A stretch of DNA of 64,000 nt from Branchipolynoe longqiensis (Eukaryota; Annelida; Polychaeta; Phyllodocida; Polynoidae): assembly GCA_030323885.1 (NCBI GenBank), contig CM059193.1, positions 94,976,852 to 95,040,851 on the forward strand, read 5' to 3'. The notes under the pieces were generated by a model. The model made no database searches. It had not been told where the DNA came from and saw nothing but the letters and a program-made list of their open reading frames with translations. Position numbers and translations under genes: made by a program. Positions 54,572 through 64,000 of the stretch are shown piece by piece. Every line of letters begins with the position of its first letter. Within the stretch, counting starts at the first letter, position 1.

Positions 54572-56145
54572 TTTTGTTTGTTTGTTGTTTTACGTCCTAG
54601 CAACATGTAAGGTCATATCAGAACGGGTACCGACTTGTGACAGTGCGCACTCATGGCAACTTTATAGTGGTGTCCCACTGGGAAAACAGGCCGCCAGCAC
54701 AATGACCTGATATCCGACTCAGACACATTATCCTAACACTGAGCCAACCAGACCTTGTCCTATCCTAATAATGCCGACCGCCAGGCTGGAAAGCGACAAG
54801 TATCCTTTTTTAAGTCATTGGTTTGACTCGACCAGGGTTCGAACCCGCGACCCAACGATCTACCAGCACGGGAGACGGACGCTCTAACTCATTCGGCCAT
54901 CCCGTCTGGTATGTATGTGTGTACGTGTGTAGGTATCTGCGCATGGCGGCGCGTGTGTGAGTTTGTAAGTGTATGTGTGTAAGTGTGTAAGTGTGTACGT
55001 GTGTACATGTGTACATGTGTACGTGTTATGTATGAGTGTGCATGATTGTGTGTATGTATATGTGTATGTGTGTGTATGTGTGGTGGTGGGCTTGTGTGTT
55101 TGTAATTATATGTGTGCACGTGTGTATGTGTGTATGTGTGAATGTGCATGATTGTGTGTATATCTGTGTGTGTGTATGTGTGTGGTGGTGGGATTGTGTG
55201 TTTGTAATTATATGTGTGCACGTGTGGTTATGTGTATGTGTGAGTGTGCATGATTGTGTGTATGTCTATGTGTATGTGTGTGTATGTGTGTGGTGGGGGG
55301 CTTGGTGTTTGTAAGTATATGTGTGCATGGGTGTATGTGTTATGTGTGAGTGTGCATGAGTGTGTGTATGTCTATGTGTACGTGTGTGTATGTGTGTGGT
55401 GGTGGGCTTGGTGTTTGTAATTATATGTGTGCATGTGTGTATGTGTTATGTATGAGTGTGCATGATTGCGTGTATGTCTATGTGTATGTGTGTGGTGGCG
55501 GGCTTGTATGTTTGTAATTATATGTGTGCACGTGTGTATGTGTGTATGTGTGAGTGTGCATGAGTGTGTGTATGTCTATGTGTATGTGTGTGTATGTGTG
55601 TGGTGGTGGGCTTGGTGTTTGAAATTATATGTGTGCATGTGTGTATGTGTTATGTGTGAGTGTGCATGATTGTGTGTATGTCTATGGATATGTGTGTGGT
55701 GGTGGGTTTGTGTATATATGCATGTATGTGTGTATGTGTGAATACATGTGTTTATGTATGTGTGTATAACCATGCATGTGTGTATGTGTGTGTGTATGTG
55801 TACATGGTGGTGGGTTTGTGTATATATGCATGTATGTGTGTAGGTGTGCATACATGTGTTATGTATGTGTGTATAATCATGTTGTGTGTATGTGCATGTG
55901 TATGTGTATGTATGTGCGTATCTGCATGTATGTATGTGTGTGTATGTGTGCATGGTGGTGGTTTGTGTATGTGTGTATGTATGTATACAGGTGTGTATGT
56001 ATGTGCGTATCTGCATGTATATGTGTATGTGCATGTGGATGTGTGCATGGTGGTGGGTTTGTGTATGTGTGTAGGTATGTATGTATACATGTGTGTATCT
56101 GCATGTGTGTGTATGTGCGTGTGTATGTGTGCATGTTGGTGGGTT
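54480..56145. repeat. TG-rich array with ~110-bp higher-order units
   Basis: Higher-order units such as gtgtgtatgtctatgtgtat, gtgtgtggtggtgggcttg, gtgtttgtaattatatgtgt, gcatgtgtgtatgtgttatg. After 55690 the form changes to ggtggtgggtttgtgtatat. Interrupted by the SINE at 54572-54911. Confidence 0.95.
54572..54911 (-). mobile_element. SINE family A, complete copy inside the TG array
   Basis: Minus strand: the head gacgggatggccgaatgagt, tagagcgtccgtctcccgtg, with B box gggttcgaaccctgg, is the best-preserved of the family. The class-II size suggests a Leu/Ser-type tRNA origin. The body runs to gtccgttctgatatgacctt, acatgttgctaggacg. A caaacaaacaaaag tail then enters the array. atgtatgtgt is found on both sides (about 54559 and 54911), a likely target duplication though in repeat. 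Confidence 0.9.
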
Positions 56146-56874
56146 TGACCAGCGCTTCTACCCACCATCACTCAGCCCGTCACCGGTTCATCTGCTACAC
56201 TGGATTCAATTTCTGTCGGCGCCATATTGATTTTGATAGCTCGACCACTTTAAGGGCAGTCAATAGACGGGATCATGGTTCTGACTGCGCATGTGCTGAA
56301 AACAGCATTGGCAGCAAAGCAAAGGCATACACCCATACGTGTAGGGCAAAACTTCAATTTTATTCAAAATTAATAAAAATACATAACAATTTGGCACAAA
56401 CATGGACGGAAGGATGCAATATAATAATATAATGAATATGTTTAAGACACAACTCTCCATAATTAAGCATTTTGAGCATAGAAACATACAATTTCAGTTA
56501 CTTTACAGGCTGATGTTTACATCACCATTGATTAGCCGTAAGTAATTCTTGTTCTAAACATTAAATTGTCAAATGTGTCAACAAAAACTAGTTTCAGAGA
56601 AATATATAAACAATATCTGATTAACCCCACTCATTTACTATTTCTACATATGTCATTAACCATAGGATATAAATAAACACATGAATAAAATAGGTAAAAC
56701 TGACTCCAGCTATGGCTCTAACAGTAGTCTGAGTGCCTAGATTTGTCTAAACCTAAATGCATATGGTATAAGATGTGCCGATTATGTAGATGTAAATGCA
56801 ATGCTTGATAAAAGATTAATATCTTAATTTATTATATATATATTTTAGTTGGTATTTTATGTTTCAAACAAGAG
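56146..56874. other. AT-rich low-copy DNA
   Basis: Starts with GC-balanced sequence (gtcggcgccatattgatttt, agctcgaccactttaagggc) that reads like part of a dispersed element, then AT-rich. Minus frames near 56260-56487 are hydrophobic but unrecognised. Confidence 0.4.
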
Positions 56875-58899
56875 CTGACCCACAGTTTCACCCGCAGTTT
56901 CACCCGCAGTTTTACCCACATTTTCACCCCGATTTTCACCCACAGTTTTACCCTCAGTTTTACCAACAGTTTCACTAACAGTTTCACCTTCAGTTTCACC
57001 TAGAGATTTACCCACAGTTTCACCCACATTTTCACCCACATTTTCACCCACATTTTCACCCACAGTTTCACCCGCAGTTTCACCCGCAGTTTCACCCGCA
57101 GTTTCACCCACAGATTCACCTTCCGTTTCACTCAGAGTTTTACCCACAGTTTCACACACATTTTCACCCACATTTTCACCCACATTTTCACCCACAGTTT
57201 CACCCACAGTTTCACCCGCAGTTTCACCCGCAGTTTCACCCACATTTTCACCCACAGATTCACCTTCCATTTCACCCAGAGTTTTACCCACATTTTCACC
57301 CACATTTTCACCCACAGTTTCACCCGCATTTTCACCCGCAATTTCACCCCAGATTCACTCACAGTTTCCCCTTCAGTTTCACCCAAAGTTTCACCCACAC
57401 TTTCACCCACATTTTCACCCACAGTTTCACCCACATTTTCACCCACATTTTCACCCACATGTTCACCCACATTGTCACCCGCAGTTTCAACCACAGTTTC
57501 AACCACAGTTTCACCCACATTTTCACCCACAGTTTCACCCACAGTTTCACCCGCAGTTTCACCCACATTTTCACCCACAGATTCACCCAGTTTCACCCAC
57601 AGTCTCACCCACAGTTTCACCCGCAGTTTCACCCACCGCTTCACCCAGTTTCACCCACAGATTCACCTGCAGTTTCACCCGCAGTTTCACCCATAGTTTC
57701 ACCCACAGTTTCACCCGCAGTTTCACCCACCGTTTCACCCAGTTTCACCCACAGATTCACCTGCAGTTTCACCCGCAGTTTCACCCATAGTTTCACCCAC
57801 AGTTTCACCCGCAATTTCACCCACAGTTTTACCCGCAGTCTTACCCATAGTTGCACCGGTAGTTTTGTCCGCAGTTTCACCCGCAGTTTCACCCGCAGTT
57901 TCAGCCGCAGTTTCACGCTCAATTTTACCCGCAGTTCCACCCACATGTTTACCCGCAATTTTACCCGCAGTTTCACATGCAGTTTGACCCACATTTGGGC
58001 CCACATATTTGTACCCGTAGTGTTACCCGCAGTTTCACCGCAGCTTCACCCATAGTTTTACCCGCACTTTTACCCGCAGTTTACCCACAGTTTTACCCCG
58101 AGTTTCACCGGCAGTTTTACCCAGTTTTACCCACAGTTTCACCCGCAGTCTTACCCAGTTTCACCCTCAGTTTCACCCGCAGTTTCACCCGCAGTTTCAC
58201 CCGAAGTTTCACCTGCAGTTTTACCACAGTTTCATGCTCACTTTTACCCGCAGTTCCACCCACGTGTTTACCCGTAATTCTACCCGCAGTTTAACCCGCA
58301 GTGTCCCCCACATCTTTGCCCACATTTGTACCCGCAGTGTTACCCGCAGTTTCACCCGTAGTTTTACCCGTAGTTTTACCCGCACATGTATCCGCATTTT
58401 TGGCGCAGTTTTACCCATTTTTGCCCCGTTTCGTCCACCGTTTTACCCAGTTTCACCCGCAGTTTCACCCGCAGTTTCACCCGCAGTTTTATCTGCAGTT
58501 TTACCCACATTTTCACCCACAGTTTAGCCCCCAGTGTCACCCACATTTTTGCCCACATTTTTACCCGCAGTGTCACCCTTAGTTTCACCCCCAGGTTCAC
58601 CCGTAGTTGTACCCACACTTTTACCCGCACTTTTACCTGCATTTTCCCCTGCATTTTCACCCGCATTTTTACCCACAGTTTAACCTGCAATTTCACCCAC
58701 AGTTTTACCCCCAGGTTCACAGACAGTGTTACCCGCAGTTTCACCCGCAGGTTCACCCGTAGTTGTACCGCACTTTTACCCGCACTTTTACCTGCATTTT
58801 CACCCGCAGTTTCACCCGCATTTTTACCCACAGTTTAACCTGCAGTTTCACCCACAGTTTTACCCCCAGGTTCACAAATAGTGTTACCCGCAGTTTCAC
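56875..58899. repeat. 12-bp satellite
   Basis: About 165 copies of cagtttcacccg and forms cattttcaccca, agttttaccc. The unit is a multiple of three and open in most frames, so minus frames read GETV/GENV and VKLR/VKMW cycles and plus frames read FTHS/VSPA cycles. It lies directly beside a candidate donor site at 58900. Confidence 0.97.
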
Positions 58900-59137
58900 C
58901 TGCTCGGCTCCCTGCTGAAGCCGTCTTCCCGTTCCCACACTCCCGTTCCTCAGAAGGCATCCTTGATGTAGGTTTGATGGAGGTGTGTGTGGGGGGTGCT
59001 GTGTGGGGTGGGGGTATGTGGGGTGGTGGGGGTATGATGGGTGGGGCTGGGGGATATTGCGGAGAAGTTGAAACACAATGTGAACACTGGGACATGCTAA
59101 CAGGCACTAAACAGTTGTGGTTGGTAGAGGAGGCCAT
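58900..59137 (-). CDS. candidate first coding exon, Pro-rich, unrecognised protein
   Basis: The minus strand from ATG 59137 (context accaacatgg, A at -3 and G at +4) reads MASSTNHNCLVPVSMSQCSH, CVSTSPQYPPAPP, a Pro/His/Thr-rich middle, then KPTSRMPSEERECGNGKTAS and AGSRA. At gagcag^gtgaaact the frame meets a consensus donor (AG|GTGA), giving 79 codons plus one base (phase 1). The exon is complex at both ends and contains a CxxC pair (residues 18-21). Its proline tract lies opposite a G-rich plus-strand stretch and could be repeat-derived. Beyond the donor the 12-bp satellite would be intron. The family is unknown; no upstream promoter or next exon is identified. A chance frame of 100 codons running on into the satellite is the alternative. 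Confidence 0.33.
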
Positions 59138-59311
59138 GTTGGTGTTCTTTTTGGTGCTGCTGCTCTAATTTCTGTCTTCAGTAAATAATGTGTAGTTTGT
59201 TGCGGATTCAAACTAATATTTGATTGGTGTAGTAGTTGCCAACAGCTAAGCCGTTAGATGGTGAGTGTGAGCAGTATCCGCACTTGTAATGTTTGTTGTG
59301 TGGGTTAGCGG
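59138..59311. other. short unique stretch
   Basis: Upstream side of the candidate exon. gattggtgtagtagttgcca near 59223. No clear promoter motif. Confidence 0.35.
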
Positions 59312-59663
59312 TTAAAGTTGCATAGTGCGATGGTTCTGAATTTCTGTATTTTTTCTGAGATAAATATATTAGATCGATCACTAGTATATACTTTACATTA
59401 GTTCAAAGTTATTTTAATTTTAAATGGTAAACATGCAGATTTTGAGCGCAAACATGGAAGATTAGTTTTGGCAAGCTTGCCAAAACTCTGACACCATAGA
59501 CTTCTGCGGTAACAGGTTCTGTTAAATTGACTCAGTATTCCCTTCTACACAGAAACAAATGCTTAATAAGTGCATCAGTATCTAAGTTAGATATGTAAAA
59601 TTAAATCTAGATCATTGGTTTGCTTTTGAAAATGTGATATTTCATCGGACTATGCAGCTTTAA
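59312..59663. mobile_element. MITE (family 1), copy 2
   Basis: The left end ttaaagttgcatagtgcgat and the right end atcggactatgcagctttaa are inverted repeats. The interior (tatctaacttagatactg in inverse, cttattaagtgcatcag type) matches 19268-19606 in the opposite orientation. It also contains gcaagcttgcca, a short palindrome. Confidence 0.8.
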
Positions 59664-59695
59664 TGCACATATATATAGGGTGAAGTGTTACGTTG

Positions 59696-60190
59696 GTGAG
59701 CTCTCGCTGTCCTGGCTCCACCTCTTCCACACCTCTTCTATCACCTCCCTGCTGCCGGTCTCCTCCTTGATATATGTCTAAAAAGAGTTCCTGCAAGGAG
59801 AGCCAGCTAGCATTTCACCTTTTACCGACTGGTCACCACAGGGCAAGCGGCCCTTTGCCTCAACTGTGCTAATTTCTCTTTCCTTTATACTACCCTTCCT
59901 TTTATTTCTCCTGGGCTTACCCCTCCCCCTGATCAAAGGCCGTTTTCCTTTTTCACTGTTTTGCTTTCCCTCTTACTGCAGATCCCACCTTGCCCCCTCC
60001 CTTCCCGCTAACCCATCGGCGACTGGACACGAATGCACAGCTACAATCGGACCAGAGATAACTGGTGTGGCTCCAACAAATTGTCATTATTGTTGTAAAG
60101 AACACCCTGCTTCAACAACCACCCCCTCTGAAGTTTACTCTTCATCCGAATAAACGGACCAATATGTTCGGTCCGTTTTATATTGCTACA
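59696..60190 (+). mobile_element. possible solo LTR or LTR fragment
   Basis: The block begins TGTTACGTTGG and ends TTGCTACA, so TG...CA with TGT/ACA termini over 495 bases. It has AATAAA at 60149-60154 and just after it a hairpin (ataaacggacc / ggtccgttttat). The following tggtgagcagcagtaa could be a primer-binding site beginning TGG. No second LTR, no gag/pol and no target duplication are seen, so the call is weak. A 95-codon frame inside (59866-60153) starts at GTG, not ATG, and is not supported as a gene. Confidence 0.28.
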
Positions 60191-60234
60191 GTTCTGGTGA
60201 GCAGCAGTAACTGGGTTATTACACATCCAGGGTT

Positions 60235-60560
60235 ATAGCACTGAACTGCAAGATCGAGGGGTAGTGCGGTGTGACAGATCAAAGTGAGATTGAACTGTGG
60301 GATCAAGGTGCACTGCAGTGTGACAGCTGACAGTGGGACTGAACTGCGGGATCCAGTTGAAATGGAGTGTGACAGCTGACAGTCGCACTGAACTGCGGGA
60401 TCCAGTTTTACTGCAGTGTGACAGGTGGCAGTGGGACTGAACTGTCCGATGTGGCAGTGTGACAGCTGACAGTGAGATTGAACTGTGCCATGTGGCAGTG
60501 TGACAGCTGACAGTGAGACTGAACTCCAGGATCCAGCCACAAAGCGGTGTGACAGCTGAC
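60235..60560. repeat. 49-bp tandem repeat
   Basis: About seven copies of gtgtgacagctgacagtggg, actgaactgcgggatccagt, plus shorter variants. The tgacagct/tgacaggt steps of 49 bases fall at 60321, 60370 and 60419. cagctgacag includes a CAGCTG E-box. Confidence 0.93.
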
Positions 60561-60844
60561 AGTAGTGCAGATCACAGAGAAGGCATTCATATGCAGGTAC
60601 CATGAACCCGTGTAACTAAAGGCAATTTGCATAATCCTGGGTCACGTGGGTAGAAATCCAAGTGGAGATTGGCTATTTACTATGGAGGCTTGGCACACTG
60701 GTCACTCACTATACACCGGCTGTAATTAAATTAGCGGCCTCTGTGACCTGACATGCTGGAGCTTGTGGTGTATGCGTGCGCATACCTGACCTAGATCCAG
60801 AATTAGCGGGAGGCTCCAGCAGGTACAACCACATTGAGGCATAG
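60561..60844. other. low-copy spacer
   Basis: No feature seen. Confidence 0.4.
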
Positions 60845-62345
60845 AGGCATGCGCACTGAGACATGCGCCCTGAGGTATGCACGCTGAGGTATGCACACTG
60901 AGGTATGCACACTGAGGTATGCACACTGAGGTATGCACACTGAGGTATGCACACTGAGGTATGCACACTCAGGCATGTGCACTGATGCATGCTTACTGAG
61001 ACATGCATACTGAGGTATGCACATGGAGGCATGTGCACTGATGCATGCAAACTGAGGCACGCAAACTGAGGCATACACACTGAGGCATGCACAGTGAGAC
61101 ATGCACACTGAGGCATGCACACTGAGGCATGCACCCTGAGGCATGCACACATAGGCATGCACACTTAGACATGTGCACTGATGCATGCATACTGAGGCAT
61201 GCACACTGAGGCATGTGCGCTGCGGCACGTACACTGAGGCATGCACACTGAGGCATGTGCACTTAGACATGTGCACTGAGGCAGGTGCACTGAGGCATGC
61301 AAACTGAGGCATGCACACTGAGGCATGTGTACTGAGGCATGTACACTGAGGTATGCACACTGAGGCATGCACACTGAGGCATGCACACTGAGGCATGCAC
61401 ATTGAGGCATGCACACTGAGGCATGCACACTGAGGCATGCACACTGAGGCATGCACACTGAAGCATGCACACTGAGGCATGTGCACTGAGGCATGCACAC
61501 TGAGGCATGCACACTGAGGCATGCGCACTGAGCCATGCACACTGAGGCGTGCACACTGAGGCATGCACCCTTAGACATGCACACTGAGGCATGAACACTG
61601 AGGCATGCACACTGAGGCATGCACAAGTATACATGCACACTGATGCATGCACACTGAGGCATGCAGGTTGAGGCATGTGCACTGAGGCATGCATACTGAG
61701 GCATGCACACTGAGGCATGCGCACTTAGACATGCACACTGAGGCATGCACACTGAGGCATGCACACTTAGACATGCACACTGAGGCATGCACACTGAGGC
61801 ATGCACACTGAGGCATGCACACTTAGACATGCACACTGAGGCATGCACACTGAGGCATGCACACTGAGACATGCACACTATTGCATGCACAGTGAGGCAT
61901 GCAAACTGAGGCATGCACAGTGAGGCATGTATACTGAGGCATGCACATGGATGCATGTACACTGAGGCATGCAAACTGAGGCATGCACACTGATGCATGC
62001 GCACTGAGCCATGCACACTGAGGCATGCACACTGCGGCATGCACACTGAGGCATGCACACTGATGCATGTACACTGATGCATGCACACTGAGGCATGCAC
62101 ACTGAGGCATGCACACTGAAGCATGCACACTGAGGCATGCCCATTGAGGCATGCACCATATGGCATGCGCAATGAGGCATGCACACTGAGGCATGCACAT
62201 TGAGGCATCCACACTGAGACATGTACACTGAGGCATGTACACTACGGCCTGCATACTAACTCATGCAGACTGAGACATGCAGACTGAGGCATGCACACTG
62301 AGGCATGCACAGTGAAGCATGCGCACTGAGGCATGCGCATTGAGC
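60845..62345. repeat. 14-bp satellite (gaggcatgcacact)
   Basis: About 107 copies of gaggcatgcacact with gaggtatgcacact at the left and gcacttagac insertions in the middle. Each unit has the palindrome gcatgc. Minus frames up to 349 codons read Cys/Met/His/Ala cycles (CMPQCACLSVHASV), which mimic a cysteine-rich protein but are only the repeat. Confidence 0.98.
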
Positions 62346-62562
62346 TGCTCGCTACAAGATAATTTTTCCGCTGATGTCAGTGTGTGGGTTTGTTGCTGGT
62401 AATAATTATTCTATGATTAGTAAATACCGCTAATAGTTATACAGCTTTTCAGTTATACAGGCCAATTCTTTTTTATCAAGGCTTTTCATGTCTGGAACTC
62501 ACCATCGATAAAGAAACTTCGGTGCTATTTTAGGGTGTCATGGACTGGGTCTTTGGCCTTAG
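62346..62562. other. unique AT-rich stretch
   Basis: No feature seen. Confidence 0.35.
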
Positions 62563-62684
62563 CCCTAACTATAGCCGTAACCCTAACCCTAACTCTAACC
62601 CTAACCCTCGAAGACCCTATCTGACATTACTTGACCTGTCTTTTTACTTAACTGCTTAGAGTTAGGGTTAGGGCTAAAGCCGCA
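62563..62684. repeat. inverted pair of telomere-like repeats
   Basis: ttagccctaactatagccgt, aaccctaaccctaactctaa, ccctaaccct at 62563-62608 and tagagttagggttagggcta, aagccg at 62655-62681. The arms are mutually inverse ((CCCTAA)n against (TTAGGG)n) around a ~50-base unique loop. TTAGGG is the standard animal telomere unit. Confidence 0.9.
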
Positions 62685-63092
62685 TACTAAAGTATCACAT
62701 ACTTCCGTGTGAAAATCCTGAAATCAACACAAACTCGGTGAAGATATCATACAATCTTCAATTAACGGCGACCAATGGATATGTATTGTATTCCAGAAAG
62801 CTACGGTCCATACGAGAATAATTCATATTTAAACAAATCAAGCTTAATAATGCTGATCTACCATTATCTTTAGCTTGTCACTTTTATGTTACTTTGCTAT
62901 TTGTAACCTTGGTAAACACTGAGCCCCCTATACAGCATTGATATTCCAGTGTCCAGATGAATATTAGTAACTAGTACCAATTATAAATATATGGCATTGA
63001 GATCAAATGGGCTTAATTATGAAGTGCTTTATGATCATGTGCTAATTCATTGTGCAGTAAGCTGCATGTTGATCCCGCGCTCATCTATAGCC
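62685..63092. other. AT-rich low-copy DNA
   Basis: No gene, repeat or splice-bounded frame recognised. Confidence 0.4.
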
Positions 63093-63228
63093 GTGTTCAC
63101 AAGTACAGCGTTAGGCCAACTTAGATGAGGCGAACTACATGAGTCAAACTAGCGACGCATTCACACATACAGAGTTTTCAAAGTTTGTCGCATTCAGACA
63201 CGCATGTTAAACCGGCTCAGATCGATGT

Positions 63229-63288
63229 TCATTTGTTGTTGTTTTACATCCTAGCAACATCTAAGGTCATATTAGGATGGGTATCCAC
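63229..63288 (-). mobile_element. SINE family A, 3' end only
   Basis: Plus view: gttgttttacatcctagcaa, catctaaggtcatattagga, tgggtatcc. Truncated right after the conserved 3' block. Confidence 0.75.
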
Positions 63289-63365
63289 ACATACATACAT
63301 CCACATATACATCCACATGTAGATCCAAATGCCACATATACATCCACAAGTAAATACATACAAAC
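63270..63365. repeat. ACATCCACATATAC-type short tandem repeat
   Basis: acatacatccacatatacat, ccacatgtagatccaaatg and variants, starting at the broken end of the SINE tail. Confidence 0.75.
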
Positions 63366-63394
63366 AACATACCTAACAAGAGATGGGAAGAGTA

Positions 63395-63560
63395 AGATGG
63401 TCTAAACAGGTGCTCCAACCACTATCAAAAGCAGCTACCTGTTAGGAAGCAGTCGCCATATGATATATGAAAAAATGGGATGGTCCAAACATGTAGGATG
63501 GTCCAAACATCTGTTCTAACCACTATGAAAGCAACTACCTGTTAGGGAGCAGTCTCCGTC
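63395..63560. repeat. ~95-bp direct duplication
   Basis: gatggtctaaacaggtgctc ... gcagctacctgttaggaagc (63397-63450) is repeated as gatggtccaaacatctgttc ... gcaactacctgttagggagc (63500-63555). Related to the piece at 11940-12060. Confidence 0.7.
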
Positions 63561-63793
63561 CATGTGCTTAAGCCACCTCAACTAAACCAGTTACATTCAC
63601 ACGTGCCACTTAGGCCGACTCTAGCTAGTTCATCTCATCTAATCTACCTCGCAATGCGGTTTACTTGAGGCAAACTAGTTGAGTCGACTCAGCCCTAATT
63701 CGGCTCAGAGGACCGTTCACACCCGCGATCTGAGTCGACTTAGATGAGGCAAACTACTAGAGCTGACTTAAGGCCCTTGTCTGAACGGGGCTT

Positions 63794-64000
63794 ATGTCCC
63801 CGTCCTCATGACTGATGTATCTCAATAACTGTCTAGTTTATTCGATAACAAAAGGCACAAATTGCCACTGATGGTTCAATACCAGGCCTTGCAGCTCAAC
63901 ACCTGATGTGATGAGATGTGGCACAAATATGCAGACACGTGGTAATTGGTTCAGACAGTTTGTCCGCAATTTGGCAGTCGTTGAATGCATTGCCGTTGTC
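63794..64000. other. unique end of window
   Basis: No feature seen. Confidence 0.35.

Larger units (their letters stand above)
63093..63793. mobile_element. degenerate MITE-like cluster
   Basis: Left tagccgtgttcacaagtac and right gtctgaacggggctta are weak inverses. Repeated gttcacac/cattcacac segments (63100, 63160, 63590, 63712) and two direct copies of acttagatgaggcgaacta-type (63118, 63738) fill it. A SINE tail is nested at 63229, and a ~95-bp direct duplication lies at 63395-63560. Confidence 0.4.

Noticed and set aside
54829..54911. Functional class-II tRNA on minus
   Set aside because: It continues directly into the conserved SINE body with a tail and a likely target duplication.
59866..60153. 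95-codon plus frame with a hydrophobic start as a secreted protein
   Set aside because: The frame begins at GTG with no ATG near, and lies in an LTR-like, pyrimidine-rich block.
61165..62214. 349-codon Cys/Met/His-rich minus frame as a metallothionein-like or secreted Cys-rich protein
   Set aside because: Pure translation of a 14-bp satellite; overlapping frames give the same cycle.

Overview
This window reads as repeat-saturated, non-prokaryotic DNA from an animal nuclear genome. The best guess is a marine mollusc or another lophotrochozoan. The grounds are tRNA-derived SINEs of the kind common in mollusc genomes (recognised from memory), 3' ends of non-LTR retrotransposons with 5' truncation, several short terminal-inverted-repeat elements, consensus splice sites around small open exons, and no operon-like gene packing. 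A 500-base run of N (403-902) marks an assembly gap. I see no complete gene. Well over half of the window is tandem repeat, built from about thirty unrelated unit sequences (10 to about 115 bp). Most long open reading frames here are by-products of stop-free repeat units.

Layout. 1-1.4 kb: 23-bp and ~50-bp arrays flanking the gap. 1.4-5.3 kb: low-copy DNA, a tRNA-derived SINE and a GC-rich 10-bp/13-bp array. 5.3-7.65 kb: a 21-bp array with a SINE of one family on each side, in opposite orientations. 8.25-9.43 kb: a 58-bp array. 9.4-11.8 kb: a G-rich block and a complete SINE inside a ~90-bp repeat. 11.77-14.75 kb: a large terminal-inverted-repeat element whose interior is CA/TG, TTCC/GGAA and 14-bp arrays. 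15-22.7 kb: purine-rich, CA-rich and GT-rich arrays, a LINE 3' end, SINE pieces and a MITE. 22.7-25.1 kb: low-copy DNA with an RFX-like X-box pair, a second LINE 3' end and a 264-bp MITE. 25.2-25.8 kb: a 32-bp array carrying matches to the CTCF core motif. 26.3-30.8 kb: a hexamer array, a LINE/SINE composite, AT-rich DNA and a likely GDNF/GAS1-type exon. 31.2-36 kb: 35-bp, G-rich, 40-bp and 34-bp arrays. 36-41.6 kb: low-copy DNA, SINEs and a mixed array. 41.75-45.73 kb: a ~4-kb 34-bp satellite. 46-50.6 kb: SINEs, MITEs and low-copy DNA. 50.6-54.4 kb: a 40-bp satellite. 54.5-58.9 kb: TG-rich and 12-bp arrays. 58.9-60.6 kb: a candidate first coding exon, a MITE and an LTR-like block. 60.8-62.3 kb: a 14-bp array. 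62.3-64 kb: an inverted pair of telomere-like repeats and a MITE-like cluster.

Gene content is thin. I support three candidate exons, all on the minus strand: a 165-nt symmetric phase-1 exon with a GDNF/GAS1-like cysteine pattern (29678-29842), a 29-codon signal-peptide frame (30865-30954), and a 79-codon proline-rich start exon ending in a donor site (58900-59137). No neighbouring exons could be joined to them with confidence, so no pathway can be proposed. The most interesting features are the CTCF-core array, the foldback-like element at 11.77-14.75 kb, the candidate GDNF/GAS1 exon, the X-box pair and the recurrent placing of SINEs at array edges.
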